IMG/VR virus record: IMGVR_UViG_3300032291_002198
Coordinates: 1 to 61,835 of that record
Length of the DNA: 61,835 nucleotides
Reading direction: 5' to 3' (one strand)
From: a virus
Part shown: positions 18,499-28,363 of the stretch, piece by piece
Numbering within the stretch: the first letter of the stretch is position 1
How the letters are laid out: each line of letters opens with the position of its first letter
Translations under genes and position numbers: made by a program
The notes under the pieces: generated by a model
Databases searched by the model: none
What the model saw: the letters and a program-made list of their open reading frames with translations, nothing else
Told to the model about the DNA's origin: nothing

Positions 18499-19422
18499 AT
18501 GGCTAAACCCAAGAAATTTGTTGTAGGAGGTCTGTTGAACCTCGGCTATGGTCTCGCCACTGCTGGAGCTTCGTATGCTCAGCGTCAGAAAGCTCTGCGC
18601 CAGATGGCTCAGCTCGACCAGTCAGAGCAAGGCATTGTGATGTCAGAAGCTGCTCGCCGTCGTGTTGCTCGTCAAGAGACCGACGCACAAATGGCTCTTG
18701 ACCAAGCAGCCCGCTCTTCGGCATCTTCACTAGCCGCGGCCCAAGAGGCCGGCGGCTCTCGTGCTGTTAGTGCAATCAGCCCTTCTGTCGCTCGTGCACA
18801 AGAGGAGGCTACTGCTCGTGCGCTTCAAGCGTTTGGGTCATACGGCGCACAGATGAGCCAACAGCAGGATTCTGACTTGCTGAACATGAGCCGTAGCCGC
18901 ATTGGACAGGAGCGCGGCGCCCTAAGGGCAGCCGCGGACGCAGCAACCCAGAACATGGTTTCTGGATTGGGAATGGCTGCCGGTGGATTCGCAGAAACGC
19001 TCGGAAGTCTTCCCAAATTGGGCAAGAAGGATAAGACTCAGGAAACGGAAAGCAACTTGGGTACTCGTAGCTTGGGAACTCAACTCAATTTCCCGAACGT
19101 GAAAAAGCCAGCTCCTCTATTCGGAGCTACTGCAACAGAAGAGTACGAGTCTCCAGCTGGAAATATCGTTCTTGATGAGGTGTCAGTAACACCGCGTATT
19201 CAAGCCCAAGGAGGAAAAGCAGTCAAGACACCTGGTGCATTCTCTCACAAAACCAATCCTATTGATGTCATGAAAGACGGAAAGAAGATTGCTGAAATGA
19301 CTGGTGGCGAGTATATCTTTAACCCCAAGCAGTCCGAACAAATGCGAAGCCTTTCCAAGCAAGGAAACTCTGCGCTCCATAAGTTCGTTCGTGACTTGCT
19401 GAGCAAACGTCAGTTCAAATAA
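18499..19422 (+). CDS. Internal virion/ejection protein candidate, Ala/Gln-rich
   Basis: The 307-aa product has a short hydrophobic Gly-rich N-terminus (VVGGLLNLGYGLATAGASY), then a long Ala/Gln/Arg-rich helical region to about residue 170, reminiscent of T7 gp14-type internal proteins. The C-terminal third carries LDEVSVTPRIQAQGGKAV and a compact segment TGGEYIFNPKQSEQM. LDEVxV recurs in 49043. It overlaps the next gene (TAATG). Order 307-472-2136 aa after the nozzle matches three-gene ejection sets of podoviruses. The function is inferred. Confidence 0.65.
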   Translation: MAKPKKFVVGGLLNLGYGLATAGASYAQRQKALRQMAQLDQSEQGIVMSEAARRRVARQETDAQMALDQAARSSASSLAAAQEAGGSRAVSAISPSVARAQEEATARALQAFGSYGAQMSQQQDSDLLNMSRSRIGQERGALRAAADAATQNMVSGLGMAAGGFAETLGSLPKLGKKDKTQETESNLGTRSLGTQLNFPNVKKPAPLFGATATEEYESPAGNIVLDEVSVTPRIQAQGGKAVKTPGAFSHKTNPIDVMKDGKKIAEMTGGEYIFNPKQSEQMRSLSKQGNSALHKFVRDLLSKRQFK

Positions 19423-20840
19423 TGCGCAACGCAGATTACATACCCGTTGGCCAGATTCCAATGGTCGACCTTGGCGCCAAGTATGAGGCGGCCAAGGCTC
19501 GACGTGAAGAAGCTGAATTACGGAAGCTAGAGTACCTAAGCCAGTTCAAGAAAGTCCGCGGACAGATTGCACCAGGGGTTTTGCCAGAGCTTGAGAAGTA
19601 CTGGAATGAAATCCAGCAGAGCCTTGATTCTGGCGATATGTCTTTTGAGGCAAAGAAGAAGCGTCAGCAATTGCTCAGCGCCTATCAGGATATCGGCGCA
19701 AACTACCTTGACTGGACCAAAGAGCTTGACGAGCGAGAGGCTAGCATCTTAGCTGAGCCAGAGAAGTTCAACAACCCAGCTGAGCTTATCAAGCAAATCG
19801 ATGCCGATAGAAACAGATATATTCCTGCTGACATCATTCAGTCTGAAATATCTAGCCTTCCCCAGTTGGGCACCTTTTACCGCTACAAAATGCGGGAGAT
19901 GTCTCCAGTGAAGGCCGCAGAAGGCCTTCTTTCCTCGCTGAAGCAGGGCGGTGGTCTTAGCAATGTCTACGACCCGAATACTGGCAAGATAAACCGCGAG
20001 GCTCTTGCCCGTACGGTGAACGCATACTTTGACATCAATCAGCTCACCCAAGAAGAAGAAGACCAGGCAATTGCATCTGTCGCTCAAGACCTTGGAGTGG
20101 GCATTGAGCAGTTTGGAAACTTGCAAAACCTATCTTCTGACAAGAGGAAAGAGTATCTGGGTATGTTTGGAGAGAACCTCCTTAACGCCCTAAACACTTT
20201 GGTTGCAAACGACATCACTACAGAGAAGGAAGAGGACGCTCGCCAGATTGCGATATATCGAGCAAAAGCAAAGATTGAGCAGTCAATGAAGCAATCGGGG
20301 ACTCAAATGCCCACCTTTAACCTATTCACTGGAAGCGTTCCATTGGTTCAGGTTGACAAGCGAGACAAGAAGGGCAATCCTATATCAACTTCGTCTGGTG
20401 ATGCAAATTTTGTATTTCACTATACGGTCCCAGGAGATAAGCCTTCTTTCATTGACCCCAGAACTAATACGAAGTTCACCATTACAAACGCTGGTGTTAC
20501 TAGTGATGGAAGGCCAATGCTTGTGGGAACTCGGAGCCTAAAATTGGCGAACAAGGATACAGAAGTCGTGAGTGAGTTGATTCCAGTAACTCAAGAAATT
20601 CTGTCATCATTGAGCAACGTAAAGCAATCGCAGGCAATTGCTGCTGCTATACAACAGCTAAACGCTACATACAATGAACTTGCCTCAACCCCAGCGGGTC
20701 AGGCATCGTTGATGCAAATGCTTGGACAAATGCCAGCAACTCCAGGAGCCCTCGGCTCTATCGGTGTTCCGGCTACCAATGCACTTACCGACCCCATTTT
20801 AGCTCAGACATACAAAAACCTTTACGGTATCGACTACTAA
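19422..20840 (+). CDS. Second internal virion protein candidate
   Basis: The 472-aa product is mainly helical and charged. The N-terminal 90 residues look like coiled coil (KYEAAKARREEAELRKLEYLS), with a beta-containing segment near residues 300-370 (VPLVQVDKRDKKG) and an Ala/Gln-rich C-terminus. There is no recognised catalytic motif. It overlaps its upstream neighbour and is 4 nt from the giant gene, so all three should be co-expressed and perhaps co-packaged. It may be the middle member of an ejection channel, as T7 gp15 is. Confidence 0.6.
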   Translation: MRNADYIPVGQIPMVDLGAKYEAAKARREEAELRKLEYLSQFKKVRGQIAPGVLPELEKYWNEIQQSLDSGDMSFEAKKKRQQLLSAYQDIGANYLDWTKELDEREASILAEPEKFNNPAELIKQIDADRNRYIPADIIQSEISSLPQLGTFYRYKMREMSPVKAAEGLLSSLKQGGGLSNVYDPNTGKINREALARTVNAYFDINQLTQEEEDQAIASVAQDLGVGIEQFGNLQNLSSDKRKEYLGMFGENLLNALNTLVANDITTEKEEDARQIAIYRAKAKIEQSMKQSGTQMPTFNLFTGSVPLVQVDKRDKKGNPISTSSGDANFVFHYTVPGDKPSFIDPRTNTKFTITNAGVTSDGRPMLVGTRSLKLANKDTEVVSELIPVTQEILSSLSNVKQSQAIAAAIQQLNATYNELASTPAGQASLMQMLGQMPATPGALGSIGVPATNALTDPILAQTYKNLYGIDY

Positions 20841-20844
20841 GTAT

Positions 20845-23800
20845 ATGGAAGACGAATTGATTCTCTCCCCGGCAGACCAGGCCAAACTTTCCAACGTCTT
20901 GAACAAGATGCGGGAAAAGGGCGCCCCAGAGTCTGCAATTGATTTCGTTACTAAAGACTTCACTCAGAAGTATGCTCAGCCGGCAGTAGCGGAAGAGGTT
21001 AAAAAAAAAAGCACTGGCGAATTTCCATCACAGTTGGAAACTTCTCCTGCGGCTTTTTCGTGGAGAGACCTCTATGAGACTCCCAAAAGTGACGTTCCAA
21101 AGATATTTGGTAGCCTAAGCGAGCTTAGGAAGTCTCCATCTACGGCTTACGGAGCTACGTCTTTCAAGGCAGACGAGAAGTTCACGTATCCGTTCTTCCA
21201 TGGGGAGAAGAAGGAAAAAGAAGATGCTAGCGGATTTTTCCCGTCGTTCAAGGAAGAGAAGCCACTTGCCGGACTAGAAGCTGCTGTTGAGGGCAAAGCA
21301 GAATTTGCTGCACCCGATAAGCTTATCGTAGATGAATCTCCTAATGAGCTTCAGCGTCTTTACAACCGCTCGGTTGCGCGCGGACTGCGCGGACAGATTG
21401 CAACAGGGGTTTCTCGCCCCGGAAATCGCATTGAAGACCTTGCGTACCTAAACTACATTGAGCAACGTGACGCTCCTCGTAAAGGAGACTGGCTTGCTGC
21501 TGCTCCCGGAACATTCGTTGGGGCTCCTGCATTCCTTCTTGATGCTATTCGTAGCTCAGCAGAGAGCCTTATCTCTCAGTTCGCTGCATCTCCAGTCGGT
21601 ATCGCTGGAGCTGTTGCTGGCGCAGGTGCCGGTGCTGGAACTGGTGCTGCGCTTGGCGCAGTTGGTGGTCCGCTTGCTGGTGTGACCGCAGCTGGAGGCG
21701 CAACTCTTGGTGCCATGGGTGGATTCTCTGCAGCCACATCTGCGGCTATTGAGTACGGCAGCAAGATAAATGAAGTATTGGCCGAGAACGGAGTAGACGT
21801 TACAAACGAAGAACAGCTAACCAAAGCATTCGCCGACGAAGAACTGATGGCCAAGGCCAAAGAAATGGGTCTTCGCCGAGCTATCCCAGTTGCCGCATTT
21901 GATGCCATTGCCGGAATGGTAGGTGGCAAGCTGATAGCTCCCGCTTTGGCAGGAGCTACCGCTAAGCAGGTAGCGAAAGTAGCAGCCAAAGAGGCAGGCA
22001 TTCAAGCCGGCCTCGGTGCAGCTGGAGAGCTGTCTGGACAGGTTGTCGCAGGAGAAGAAATCAAGCCGCGAGAAATCGCTCTTGAGGCCTTTTCGGAGGT
22101 TCTTACGCCTGGTCTATCCACTGCATACAACATCATCAAGGAGAAGGCTCCTACGGAGGCCGAGCGCCAGTATGCGCAGTTTGCATCGGAGCAAGACCAA
22201 AAGCGTCTTGCTGAAATCCGCAACCTCACGTTTGCCGTAAACAACGCTGAGATTGCAAACCTTGATGACCAAATAAGTGACCTTCGCCGTAGTCGAATCG
22301 AAGAGAGCCGCCCTGAGCGGAAGGCGATTGATGAAAAAATCAAGAGCCTGGTAGAGCAGAAGTACACCCGTATGCGCTCAATTCAGGAAGACCTTCTTGG
22401 TGTTCTGTCCGATGAGGAAATAGCGCAGGCTAATACCTTGGTCGGAGATGTCATCAACGCAAGCGATGCGCTAAAGAAAAACCCCGACCTGTCGGAGGCT
22501 GAGCGAACTGCTATTGAAGAGCAGTTCAACTCAGCCGCACAGCAACTTCAAGACATCTATGACTTTGCTGCTCAATCTCGTCAACAACAAGTATTTCAAG
22601 GAGTCCCGGCAGATGTAGATATCACTTTTGGAACTGCGTTTGATTTGCAGAACGAAACTGCTGAAAGGACTGTTTCAGATAAGCAAGCTTGGGGAGGGTC
22701 TGGGCTTATTCGTGAGCGTGTTGAAAATGCTGGAGATATACTGAGAGAATTATCGTCTAGGGGTGAAAATCCAGACATTGAATACATTCAAGAGAAAATA
22801 GACAAGCTTAGGTCTTGGATTCCATACAATGCCAAAGTTCAAGCCAACGCAATACCTAGTGATATCAAAACTATTGAAGACTTCAATAAGACGAATCTTA
22901 GGCTTACTAATGTGATTGATGGATTTGAATATCTGATGAAGTTCAACCCAGAGGTCGTCAATAAGATAAAGTCAGAGTATGAAGCTATTCCAACGTATAC
23001 GAAAGAGCAGAAGCTTGCTAAAGACTCAGTGCTTGCTCTTTTGAATCAGGACATAAATGGTCTTGAAAAAAATCTTGATAGTCTACAGGCTATCGTAGAT
23101 ACTGCCAGGAAAGAAGGAAAGCTGGAAATAGTAAAATCAGTTGAATTCCCAAAACAACAAATACCTCAACCAAGTGATACGGAAACTGTCGCCCAAGAAG
23201 TACAGAGTAGAATCCCAGAAGGGCAAGAACCTGGGGGAGTATTCCAGCCTGCAGCAGGCCAAAAAGAGACTACAGCAGGTAGAGCTCTTCAAAAAGCTAG
23301 AGAAGAAATCCTAAGGACTAATATCCTCCGGCGGTCGTTTCCTGGAACAGCAAGAATGTCCGAGGAACAACGTAACGAATTGGCTAAATCTAAGATTGAG
23401 CAAGGACTTACGCCAGAGGATGAGACATGGCTTTCAAACATTGAGGACACAGCCATAGAGCAGTTCAAAAATCGCGAGTTCGCAAACCTATTTGACCCAT
23501 ACGAACGCCTTGCGTACGTCAAGGAGATGGAGTCTCAAACTCCATCGTTCCGTCGTGAGATGGAGAAGCTGTTGCTTGCGTTTGACGCATTCAAGAGCGT
23601 TGCTCCAAATGCTCAGTACTTCAATGTTGGATTTGGAAAGAAGGGATATACAAAAGCAGCTAGAGATGCTGGGTTCTCTGCACAGTCAGTCAAGGATACT
23701 CTTGGAATCACTGCTGCCGCTTTAGGCGACAGGGTAGTTGTTCAGTTCAGCCCACAGAAAGAAGACGTTATGGGAGTTGGATACAAGGGAGTCCAAACGC

Positions 23801-26800
23801 CATTTAAGACCGCCTCACACGAGATATTTCACAATGTTTGGAGTCAGCATTTTGACAAAAACCTTAATGACTTCAATCAATTTCGCAAATTAGTCATACG
23901 CAGACTGAAAGAAAGTGATGTCAAGAGATTGAATGACTTTGCTAATCTGTACGAGGAACGTGAAGACTCGCGTTCTGGCGGAGCGTATAGGTCAGAAGAA
24001 TTCATGACAGACCTTGGTGCATTGCTTGCTGATGACCAGGTTACGTTTGAGAACAATTTTCTAGAGGAGCTCAAAGCCTTCTTGAACAACATCGTAGCAA
24101 AGCTCACTGGTCAGCGGGTTCAAATTTTCGAGGACTCTGCACTTGCTAGGGATATTGCCTCATACATGACTGGTGTTTCTCAGACCATTAAAACAGGTGG
24201 AGATGTGTCGGCTGTTCCGGTATCCGCCCGCCTCAAGTCCGACAGATTCCGTCGTGCGAATAAGTCAAGGTTTGAGGCCGACGGTGCAGTCACTGATATT
24301 CGTTACGAAAACATGGCTGGGCGACCTGAGCCAACGACATACGAACGTCAACTGCGTTCAGATGAAAAGTTCATTCGGAAAGTTGGGGCGCTTGGCGATG
24401 ATATATTGTTGCGCATAGAAAAATTCCTTAAGAGCGACCGGCTTCGCGGAATTCCAAAAGCAATTGTTCAGGCTATGGAAGTGTCTGAGTCGATGAACAT
24501 TCAGCACATGAACCGCTTGTTCTTGGCCATGAGTCGGATTCGGAAAGAAATCAGAGGAACCGTCCTGCAAAAAGGGCTTACTCCAGAACAGACAGAAAGG
24601 GTAAATAAGCTTACCTATGACGTGATGTTTTCTGAAGATGAAGCTGTCCGCGCCGAAGCAGCGGCACAGCTTCAAGAGGAATATCCTAAGATAGCGTCAG
24701 ACGTATCAATACTTGTTTCTATTCGTGCTGCGCTTCAGGACACCTTGATGAATAGTACTGCTTTTGACAATCTCAGCGATGTGCTTCGTGAGACAATCAA
24801 GGACAGAAACCAATACTACGGAACGCGCACTTATCGTCTATTCACCGACCCGAAATTCAAGGTAGATGAGTCTTTGCGTGAACAGGCCATTAACGATATC
24901 ATTCTTCTGGAAACAGAACGAATGGCCGAGGATATGGCTTTGGAAGAGGAGGATAGCGATACAACGCAGATATTCTATCGTGGCCCTCGTGGTGAAAAAT
25001 ATCCTTTTGATGAGGTCCGTCCTGGTCAAGTTCCAGACAAAGATGACTACATGGCCTTTGTTCAGCAGGAATTTGGCAAGAAGATTTCAGACGATGCGCG
25101 CAAAAAAGTCAATGGAATTCTTGAGCTAAAGGGACAAAGCAAGTCAATGGGTGACTCGAAGCTTGGTGAGCTACGCGTTCCCACAAAGCAGTTCAAACAG
25201 CGCAGCGACCTGCCTGATAGCCTGCGTAAGCTCATGGGCGAAGAGACAAATCCGTTTGTCAAATTCAGCCAGACCGTAACGAATCTTACCTCAATCATCG
25301 AGCGATATACGCTCGTTGATAGGGTTAACCAAGCCGCTAGAAATTCAGGCCTAAACGCATTGATTGTTCCTCAGTCAGTAGTAAAGGCACTGAAAGATGC
25401 AAAGCTTAGTTGGGGGAAAATGAATTCTCTTGCCGCTCAAATGCGCCTTATTGACCCAGATGATACTACGGCAAACAACAAGCGTACCGTTGCCCAGCTC
25501 CGGAATATGATTATGGATAAACTTCGAGCTGACTATACCGAGATTACAGAGCAAAAGTCGCCGATGTATGGAAAGTGGGCAGCCAATGACTTCTTAACGC
25601 TATTCCAGCAGACGCCGCTTTACGACTCAAGCAACGTAGCTCTTAAGTTCTACTATAAGCAGCTTCTGCAGCTTCGTCGTATTCGTGTGCTATACAATCT
25701 CCCTACTTGGCGCAAGAATATCATGGGCGGGTGGTACTTTCTATTTGCCAATGGCGTGCTTCCATACAACAGCGCCCGCGGTGGGGTCACTGTGTTTAAG
25801 GATTTTGCTAACCGCATGAGAAAATGGAAATCCGGCCAGTATGATGCAGACACTGAGGCGGTGTTTGATGAGCTTGCAGAGTTGGGACTCCTTGGCGCAT
25901 CTATAAATGCCGGTTTGCTTAGTTCAATCAACAAGTCTTACATGGATATGTATAGCAATGATGCTAATCCTAATGTTGCATGGAGATGGTTGAATCGCTT
26001 GAACACAAAGGGTTCTCGTATTGGATATCAGTACGGCGCCATTGACGACTACACCAAGATGATTGCATACCTCTACAAGCGAGAGAACTTTGCCAAGCGT
26101 CTTGCGTCAAACCCAGAAGGGAAGTCGTATGCTGAGCTGAGTCCAGAACAGCAAGCTGAGGTACGTCAAATGACTGCAGAGCGAATCAAGCAGACCTTCC
26201 CAACGATGTCTCGCCTGCACCCGTCGTTCCGTCAGATATCTAAGCTTCCGTTTGGAGACTTCCTTTCGTTCCGTCTTGAAGCATTCCGTTCATACTATGG
26301 AATCTTTGAGAATGCCATAGCCGATATCAACGAGGGAATCAACAATACAAACCTGTCCGCATCACAGCGTCAGGCATACATGGTAGATGGTCTTAAGTCG
26401 TTGTCGGCCTTGATTATCCAGTCTACGATGTCAAACATTGGATACATCGCCATTGCTCAGTCGTTCTTTGATGATGAAGAAGAGAAGGAGCTTGCTGTCA
26501 AGATGCGCGGCGTTCCGTTCTTGATGCCTGACTGGATGAAAGGCTCTAACGTCGTACCAATATCTATGGCTGAAGATGGAACGATTCGTTACATCAACAT
26601 ATCATCCGAAGACCCATACGATGAAGTTTCTTCTTTGATTTTCGGAAGAGATGGCATAGCCAGAAGCGAAAGCCTCCAGTCATTGATTGGAAACTTCGCC
26701 GAACCAAACATCTCGGTAAAACTTTGGTACAACATTCTTGAAGGCAAGGACAACTACGGAAAGCCAATCATTGACAACAAGGATGCAACTTGGTATGCCA

Positions 26801-27255
26801 AGGCTCTTGGAACTGGTGCATACATTGGCCGTCAATACTTTGTGCCTCCCAACATTGACTTCATTCGCCGAGAGATTCTAAAGCGTATGGAGGCCAGGGC
26901 AGAAGACCCAGAGATTGACCTCCGTCCACTAGAGACCACCGCACAGCTTTCTCAGAACCTGGTATTCCGCGACTACCCAGTCAACATCGGACAGCAGTTC
27001 TACTACAACCTTAAGGACCAGAAGTTTGAGGATTCGGATTTGGCTCCTTGGGTTGAGCTTGGTGAGGCAGAGCGCGCTAACAGGCGCGCTCGCTTAGACC
27101 AGGTGAAGGAGGCATACCAGACAATCGTTCAGTACGGTGAGCATTTTGAGAACTACGAGCTTATTGACAAGGCTCAAAAGAACCTAAATACCTCATTTAG
27201 AAACGATGACGATGCACTCTACTACGTGCTTTACGACATCCCCCTTCCTGAATAA
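20845..27255 (+). CDS. Giant 2136-aa internal virion protein with zincin motif and glycine-zipper segment
   Basis: This is the largest gene in the window. About residues 250-310 form a Gly/Ala-rich glycine-zipper stretch (GAGAGAGTGAALGAVGGP) able to enter membranes. Residues about 360-720 are charged helical coiled coils. H992-E-I-F-H996 in TASHEIFHNVW is an HExxH zincin motif, with Glu residues about 60 aa later in SEEFMTDLGALLADD that could be the third ligand. The remaining ~1000 residues are helical with scattered hydrophobic segments. Such a protein would be stored in the head and ejected to form a conduit, as T7 gp16, with a peptidase instead of a transglycosylase. I looked for and did not see an RNA-polymerase DxDGD signature. 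Confidence 0.72.
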   Translation: MEDELILSPADQAKLSNVLNKMREKGAPESAIDFVTKDFTQKYAQPAVAEEVKKKSTGEFPSQLETSPAAFSWRDLYETPKSDVPKIFGSLSELRKSPSTAYGATSFKADEKFTYPFFHGEKKEKEDASGFFPSFKEEKPLAGLEAAVEGKAEFAAPDKLIVDESPNELQRLYNRSVARGLRGQIATGVSRPGNRIEDLAYLNYIEQRDAPRKGDWLAAAPGTFVGAPAFLLDAIRSSAESLISQFAASPVGIAGAVAGAGAGAGTGAALGAVGGPLAGVTAAGGATLGAMGGFSAATSAAIEYGSKINEVLAENGVDVTNEEQLTKAFADEELMAKAKEMGLRRAIPVAAFDAIAGMVGGKLIAPALAGATAKQVAKVAAKEAGIQAGLGAAGELSGQVVAGEEIKPREIALEAFSEVLTPGLSTAYNIIKEKAPTEAERQYAQFASEQDQKRLAEIRNLTFAVNNAEIANLDDQISDLRRSRIEESRPERKAIDEKIKSLVEQKYTRMRSIQEDLLGVLSDEEIAQANTLVGDVINASDALKKNPDLSEAERTAIEEQFNSAAQQLQDIYDFAAQSRQQQVFQGVPADVDITFGTAFDLQNETAERTVSDKQAWGGSGLIRERVENAGDILRELSSRGENPDIEYIQEKIDKLRSWIPYNAKVQANAIPSDIKTIEDFNKTNLRLTNVIDGFEYLMKFNPEVVNKIKSEYEAIPTYTKEQKLAKDSVLALLNQDINGLEKNLDSLQAIVDTARKEGKLEIVKSVEFPKQQIPQPSDTETVAQEVQSRIPEGQEPGGVFQPAAGQKETTAGRALQKAREEILRTNILRRSFPGTARMSEEQRNELAKSKIEQGLTPEDETWLSNIEDTAIEQFKNREFANLFDPYERLAYVKEMESQTPSFRREMEKLLLAFDAFKSVAPNAQYFNVGFGKKGYTKAARDAGFSAQSVKDTLGITAAALGDRVVVQFSPQKEDVMGVGYKGVQTPFKTASHEIFHNVWSQHFDKNLNDFNQFRKLVIRRLKESDVKRLNDFANLYEEREDSRSGGAYRSEEFMTDLGALLADDQVTFENNFLEELKAFLNNIVAKLTGQRVQIFEDSALARDIASYMTGVSQTIKTGGDVSAVPVSARLKSDRFRRANKSRFEADGAVTDIRYENMAGRPEPTTYERQLRSDEKFIRKVGALGDDILLRIEKFLKSDRLRGIPKAIVQAMEVSESMNIQHMNRLFLAMSRIRKEIRGTVLQKGLTPEQTERVNKLTYDVMFSEDEAVRAEAAAQLQEEYPKIASDVSILVSIRAALQDTLMNSTAFDNLSDVLRETIKDRNQYYGTRTYRLFTDPKFKVDESLREQAINDIILLETERMAEDMALEEEDSDTTQIFYRGPRGEKYPFDEVRPGQVPDKDDYMAFVQQEFGKKISDDARKKVNGILELKGQSKSMGDSKLGELRVPTKQFKQRSDLPDSLRKLMGEETNPFVKFSQTVTNLTSIIERYTLVDRVNQAARNSGLNALIVPQSVVKALKDAKLSWGKMNSLAAQMRLIDPDDTTANNKRTVAQLRNMIMDKLRADYTEITEQKSPMYGKWAANDFLTLFQQTPLYDSSNVALKFYYKQLLQLRRIRVLYNLPTWRKNIMGGWYFLFANGVLPYNSARGGVTVFKDFANRMRKWKSGQYDADTEAVFDELAELGLLGASINAGLLSSINKSYMDMYSNDANPNVAWRWLNRLNTKGSRIGYQYGAIDDYTKMIAYLYKRENFAKRLASNPEGKSYAELSPEQQAEVRQMTAERIKQTFPTMSRLHPSFRQISKLPFGDFLSFRLEAFRSYYGIFENAIADINEGINNTNLSASQRQAYMVDGLKSLSALIIQSTMSNIGYIAIAQSFFDDEEEKELAVKMRGVPFLMPDWMKGSNVVPISMAEDGTIRYINISSEDPYDEVSSLIFGRDGIARSESLQSLIGNFAEPNISVKLWYNILEGKDNYGKPIIDNKDATWYAKALGTGAYIGRQYFVPPNIDFIRREILKRMEARAEDPEIDLRPLETTAQLSQNLVFRDYPVNIGQQFYYNLKDQKFEDSDLAPWVELGEAERANRRARLDQVKEAYQTIVQYGEHFENYELIDKAQKNLNTSFRNDDDALYYVLYDIPLPE

Positions 27256-27299
27256 TTCACTATGAAAACCAGTTCGTTTATACGCGAAATTTGTGCCCC

Positions 27300-27581
27300 A
27301 TGAAAGAGTTCATGTTTGAGATAGGGGTCAACATTGGGTTGGCCGTCAGCGGATTCTTCGGCTCATTGATGCTTGTTGGAAAGCAGCAAAAGCATAGCCT
27401 TAGAGAGCAAATTTTCAGTGTGGTAGGTGGCACCATGAGTGCCAACTACCTTACCCCAGTAATCATTGATATCTTCAATGTCGACGCAGAGAGCCTCCAG
27501 TATGGTGTTGCCTTCGTGATAGGCTTTGGCGGCCTTAAGGTGGTTGAGTTCGTGTTTGAAAAATGGTTTAACAAAGGTTAG
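27300..27581 (+). CDS. Small membrane protein, holin candidate
   Basis: The 93-aa product from ATG 27300 (a TTG three codons upstream is less likely) has three hydrophobic stretches: IGVNIGLAVSGFFGSLMLVG, the Pro-containing ANYLTPVIIDIF, and YGVAFVIGFGGLKVVEFVF, with a short basic C-terminus. This layout resembles three-TM phage holins. It is followed 2 nt later by another small membrane protein and then a spanin-like lipoprotein, which supports a lysis role. Which of the two membrane proteins is holin and which is antiholin cannot be told. Confidence 0.65.
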   Translation: MKEFMFEIGVNIGLAVSGFFGSLMLVGKQQKHSLREQIFSVVGGTMSANYLTPVIIDIFNVDAESLQYGVAFVIGFGGLKVVEFVFEKWFNKG

Positions 27582-27583
27582 AA

Positions 27584-27859
27584 ATGGTTCAGTTCATCAA
27601 CTTCTTAGCAAATCTGGTCCTCTGTGCTAGCGGTACAATTTTCTTTCTCTACATATACGGAAGAGGCTCAAGCGCAGTTCACAAGTTCAACTTGCTAACC
27701 CACTGGTCGCTGAAGTTCGGTCTGTCTGCATTCGTTGCTGGGTCATTCTTCAACATCCTAACATACAGCTCGCCACCAGACAGCGAAGTATTGATGAACA
27801 TTGGCTTGGCTGCCATATTTTCGTGGGCCGTTTTGTTCCACAAAAAGTATTTCGTATAG
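27584..27859 (+). CDS. Small three-TM membrane protein, lysis block
   Basis: The 91-aa product has hydrophobic segments at about residues 4-24, 42-62 and 68-86, separated by short polar loops, and ends HKKYFV. It overlaps the spanin-like gene by one base (TAGTG). Context suggests holin or antiholin. No family is recognised. Confidence 0.62.
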   Translation: MVQFINFLANLVLCASGTIFFLYIYGRGSSAVHKFNLLTHWSLKFGLSAFVAGSFFNILTYSSPPDSEVLMNIGLAAIFSWAVLFHKKYFV

Positions 27860-28302
27860 TGAAATGGTTCTCTCTGGTTTTCGCAATCCCCTTGCTGGTT
27901 GGGTGTTCAGCAGAATGGCACTTAAGAAAGGCCATCGACAAGAATCCGGCCCTATTGTTGGAGCCCACGGTTGTTACGAAATGGGACACGATTACGATGC
28001 CCCCGATAACGATAGTCGACACACTGGAAATACCCGCGGTAGGCGACAGCGTAGTCATAGAAAATGACTCTATTAAGGTAACGGTTAAGACTATTGCCGA
28101 CAAGAAGGGAAAGAAGAAGCTTTCCGTATCTGCCAAAACAAAGACCATTGAGGTCCCCCATTTCATCAAGGTGAAGTGTCCTCCACAGGTTAAGCTGTTG
28201 CCTATCCCGTGGTACTACAAAGTCTACAAGGTGTCGTTTTTCATCTTGCTAGTGATGCTGATTGTGGCTCTTGCTCGGCGCCTCAGCTCATACCTTGTTT
28301 AA
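27859..28302 (+). CDS. Lipoprotein with C-terminal TM: unimolecular spanin candidate
   Basis: From the overlapping GTG at 27859 the 147-aa product begins with a lipoprotein signal ending in the lipobox LVGC-S, and ends with a single TM segment (SFFILLVMLIVALA) followed by Arg residues. The middle is beta-prone (TVVTKWDTITMPPITIVDTLE). Outer-membrane lipid anchor plus inner-membrane TM in one chain is the hallmark of u-spanins such as T1 gp11, which fuse the two membranes at lysis. It directly follows two small membrane proteins. No endolysin is in this block; muralytic genes are at 40597 and 48235. Confidence 0.75.
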   Translation: MKWFSLVFAIPLLVGCSAEWHLRKAIDKNPALLLEPTVVTKWDTITMPPITIVDTLEIPAVGDSVVIENDSIKVTVKTIADKKGKKKLSVSAKTKTIEVPHFIKVKCPPQVKLLPIPWYYKVYKVSFFILLVMLIVALARRLSSYLV

Positions 28303-28324
28303 CCCAAAAATACAACTACCTTTG
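28295..28324 (+). promoter_or_regulatory. Well-formed Bacteroidota promoter TTG-N19-TACCTTTG
   Basis: TTG at 28295-28297, a 19-nt spacer and TACCTTTG at 28317-28324. This is the best -33/-7 match in the window, overlapping the end of the spanin-like gene and serving 28364. Confidence 0.78.
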
Positions 28325-28363
28325 AATCAGGAAGTAACGGCTATTGCCAAAAAGAAACTACCA

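Noticed and set aside
20845-27255. Virion RNA polymerase, as in some crAss-like phages
   Set aside because: No DxDGD-type catalytic motif was seen; the recognised motif is HExxH.
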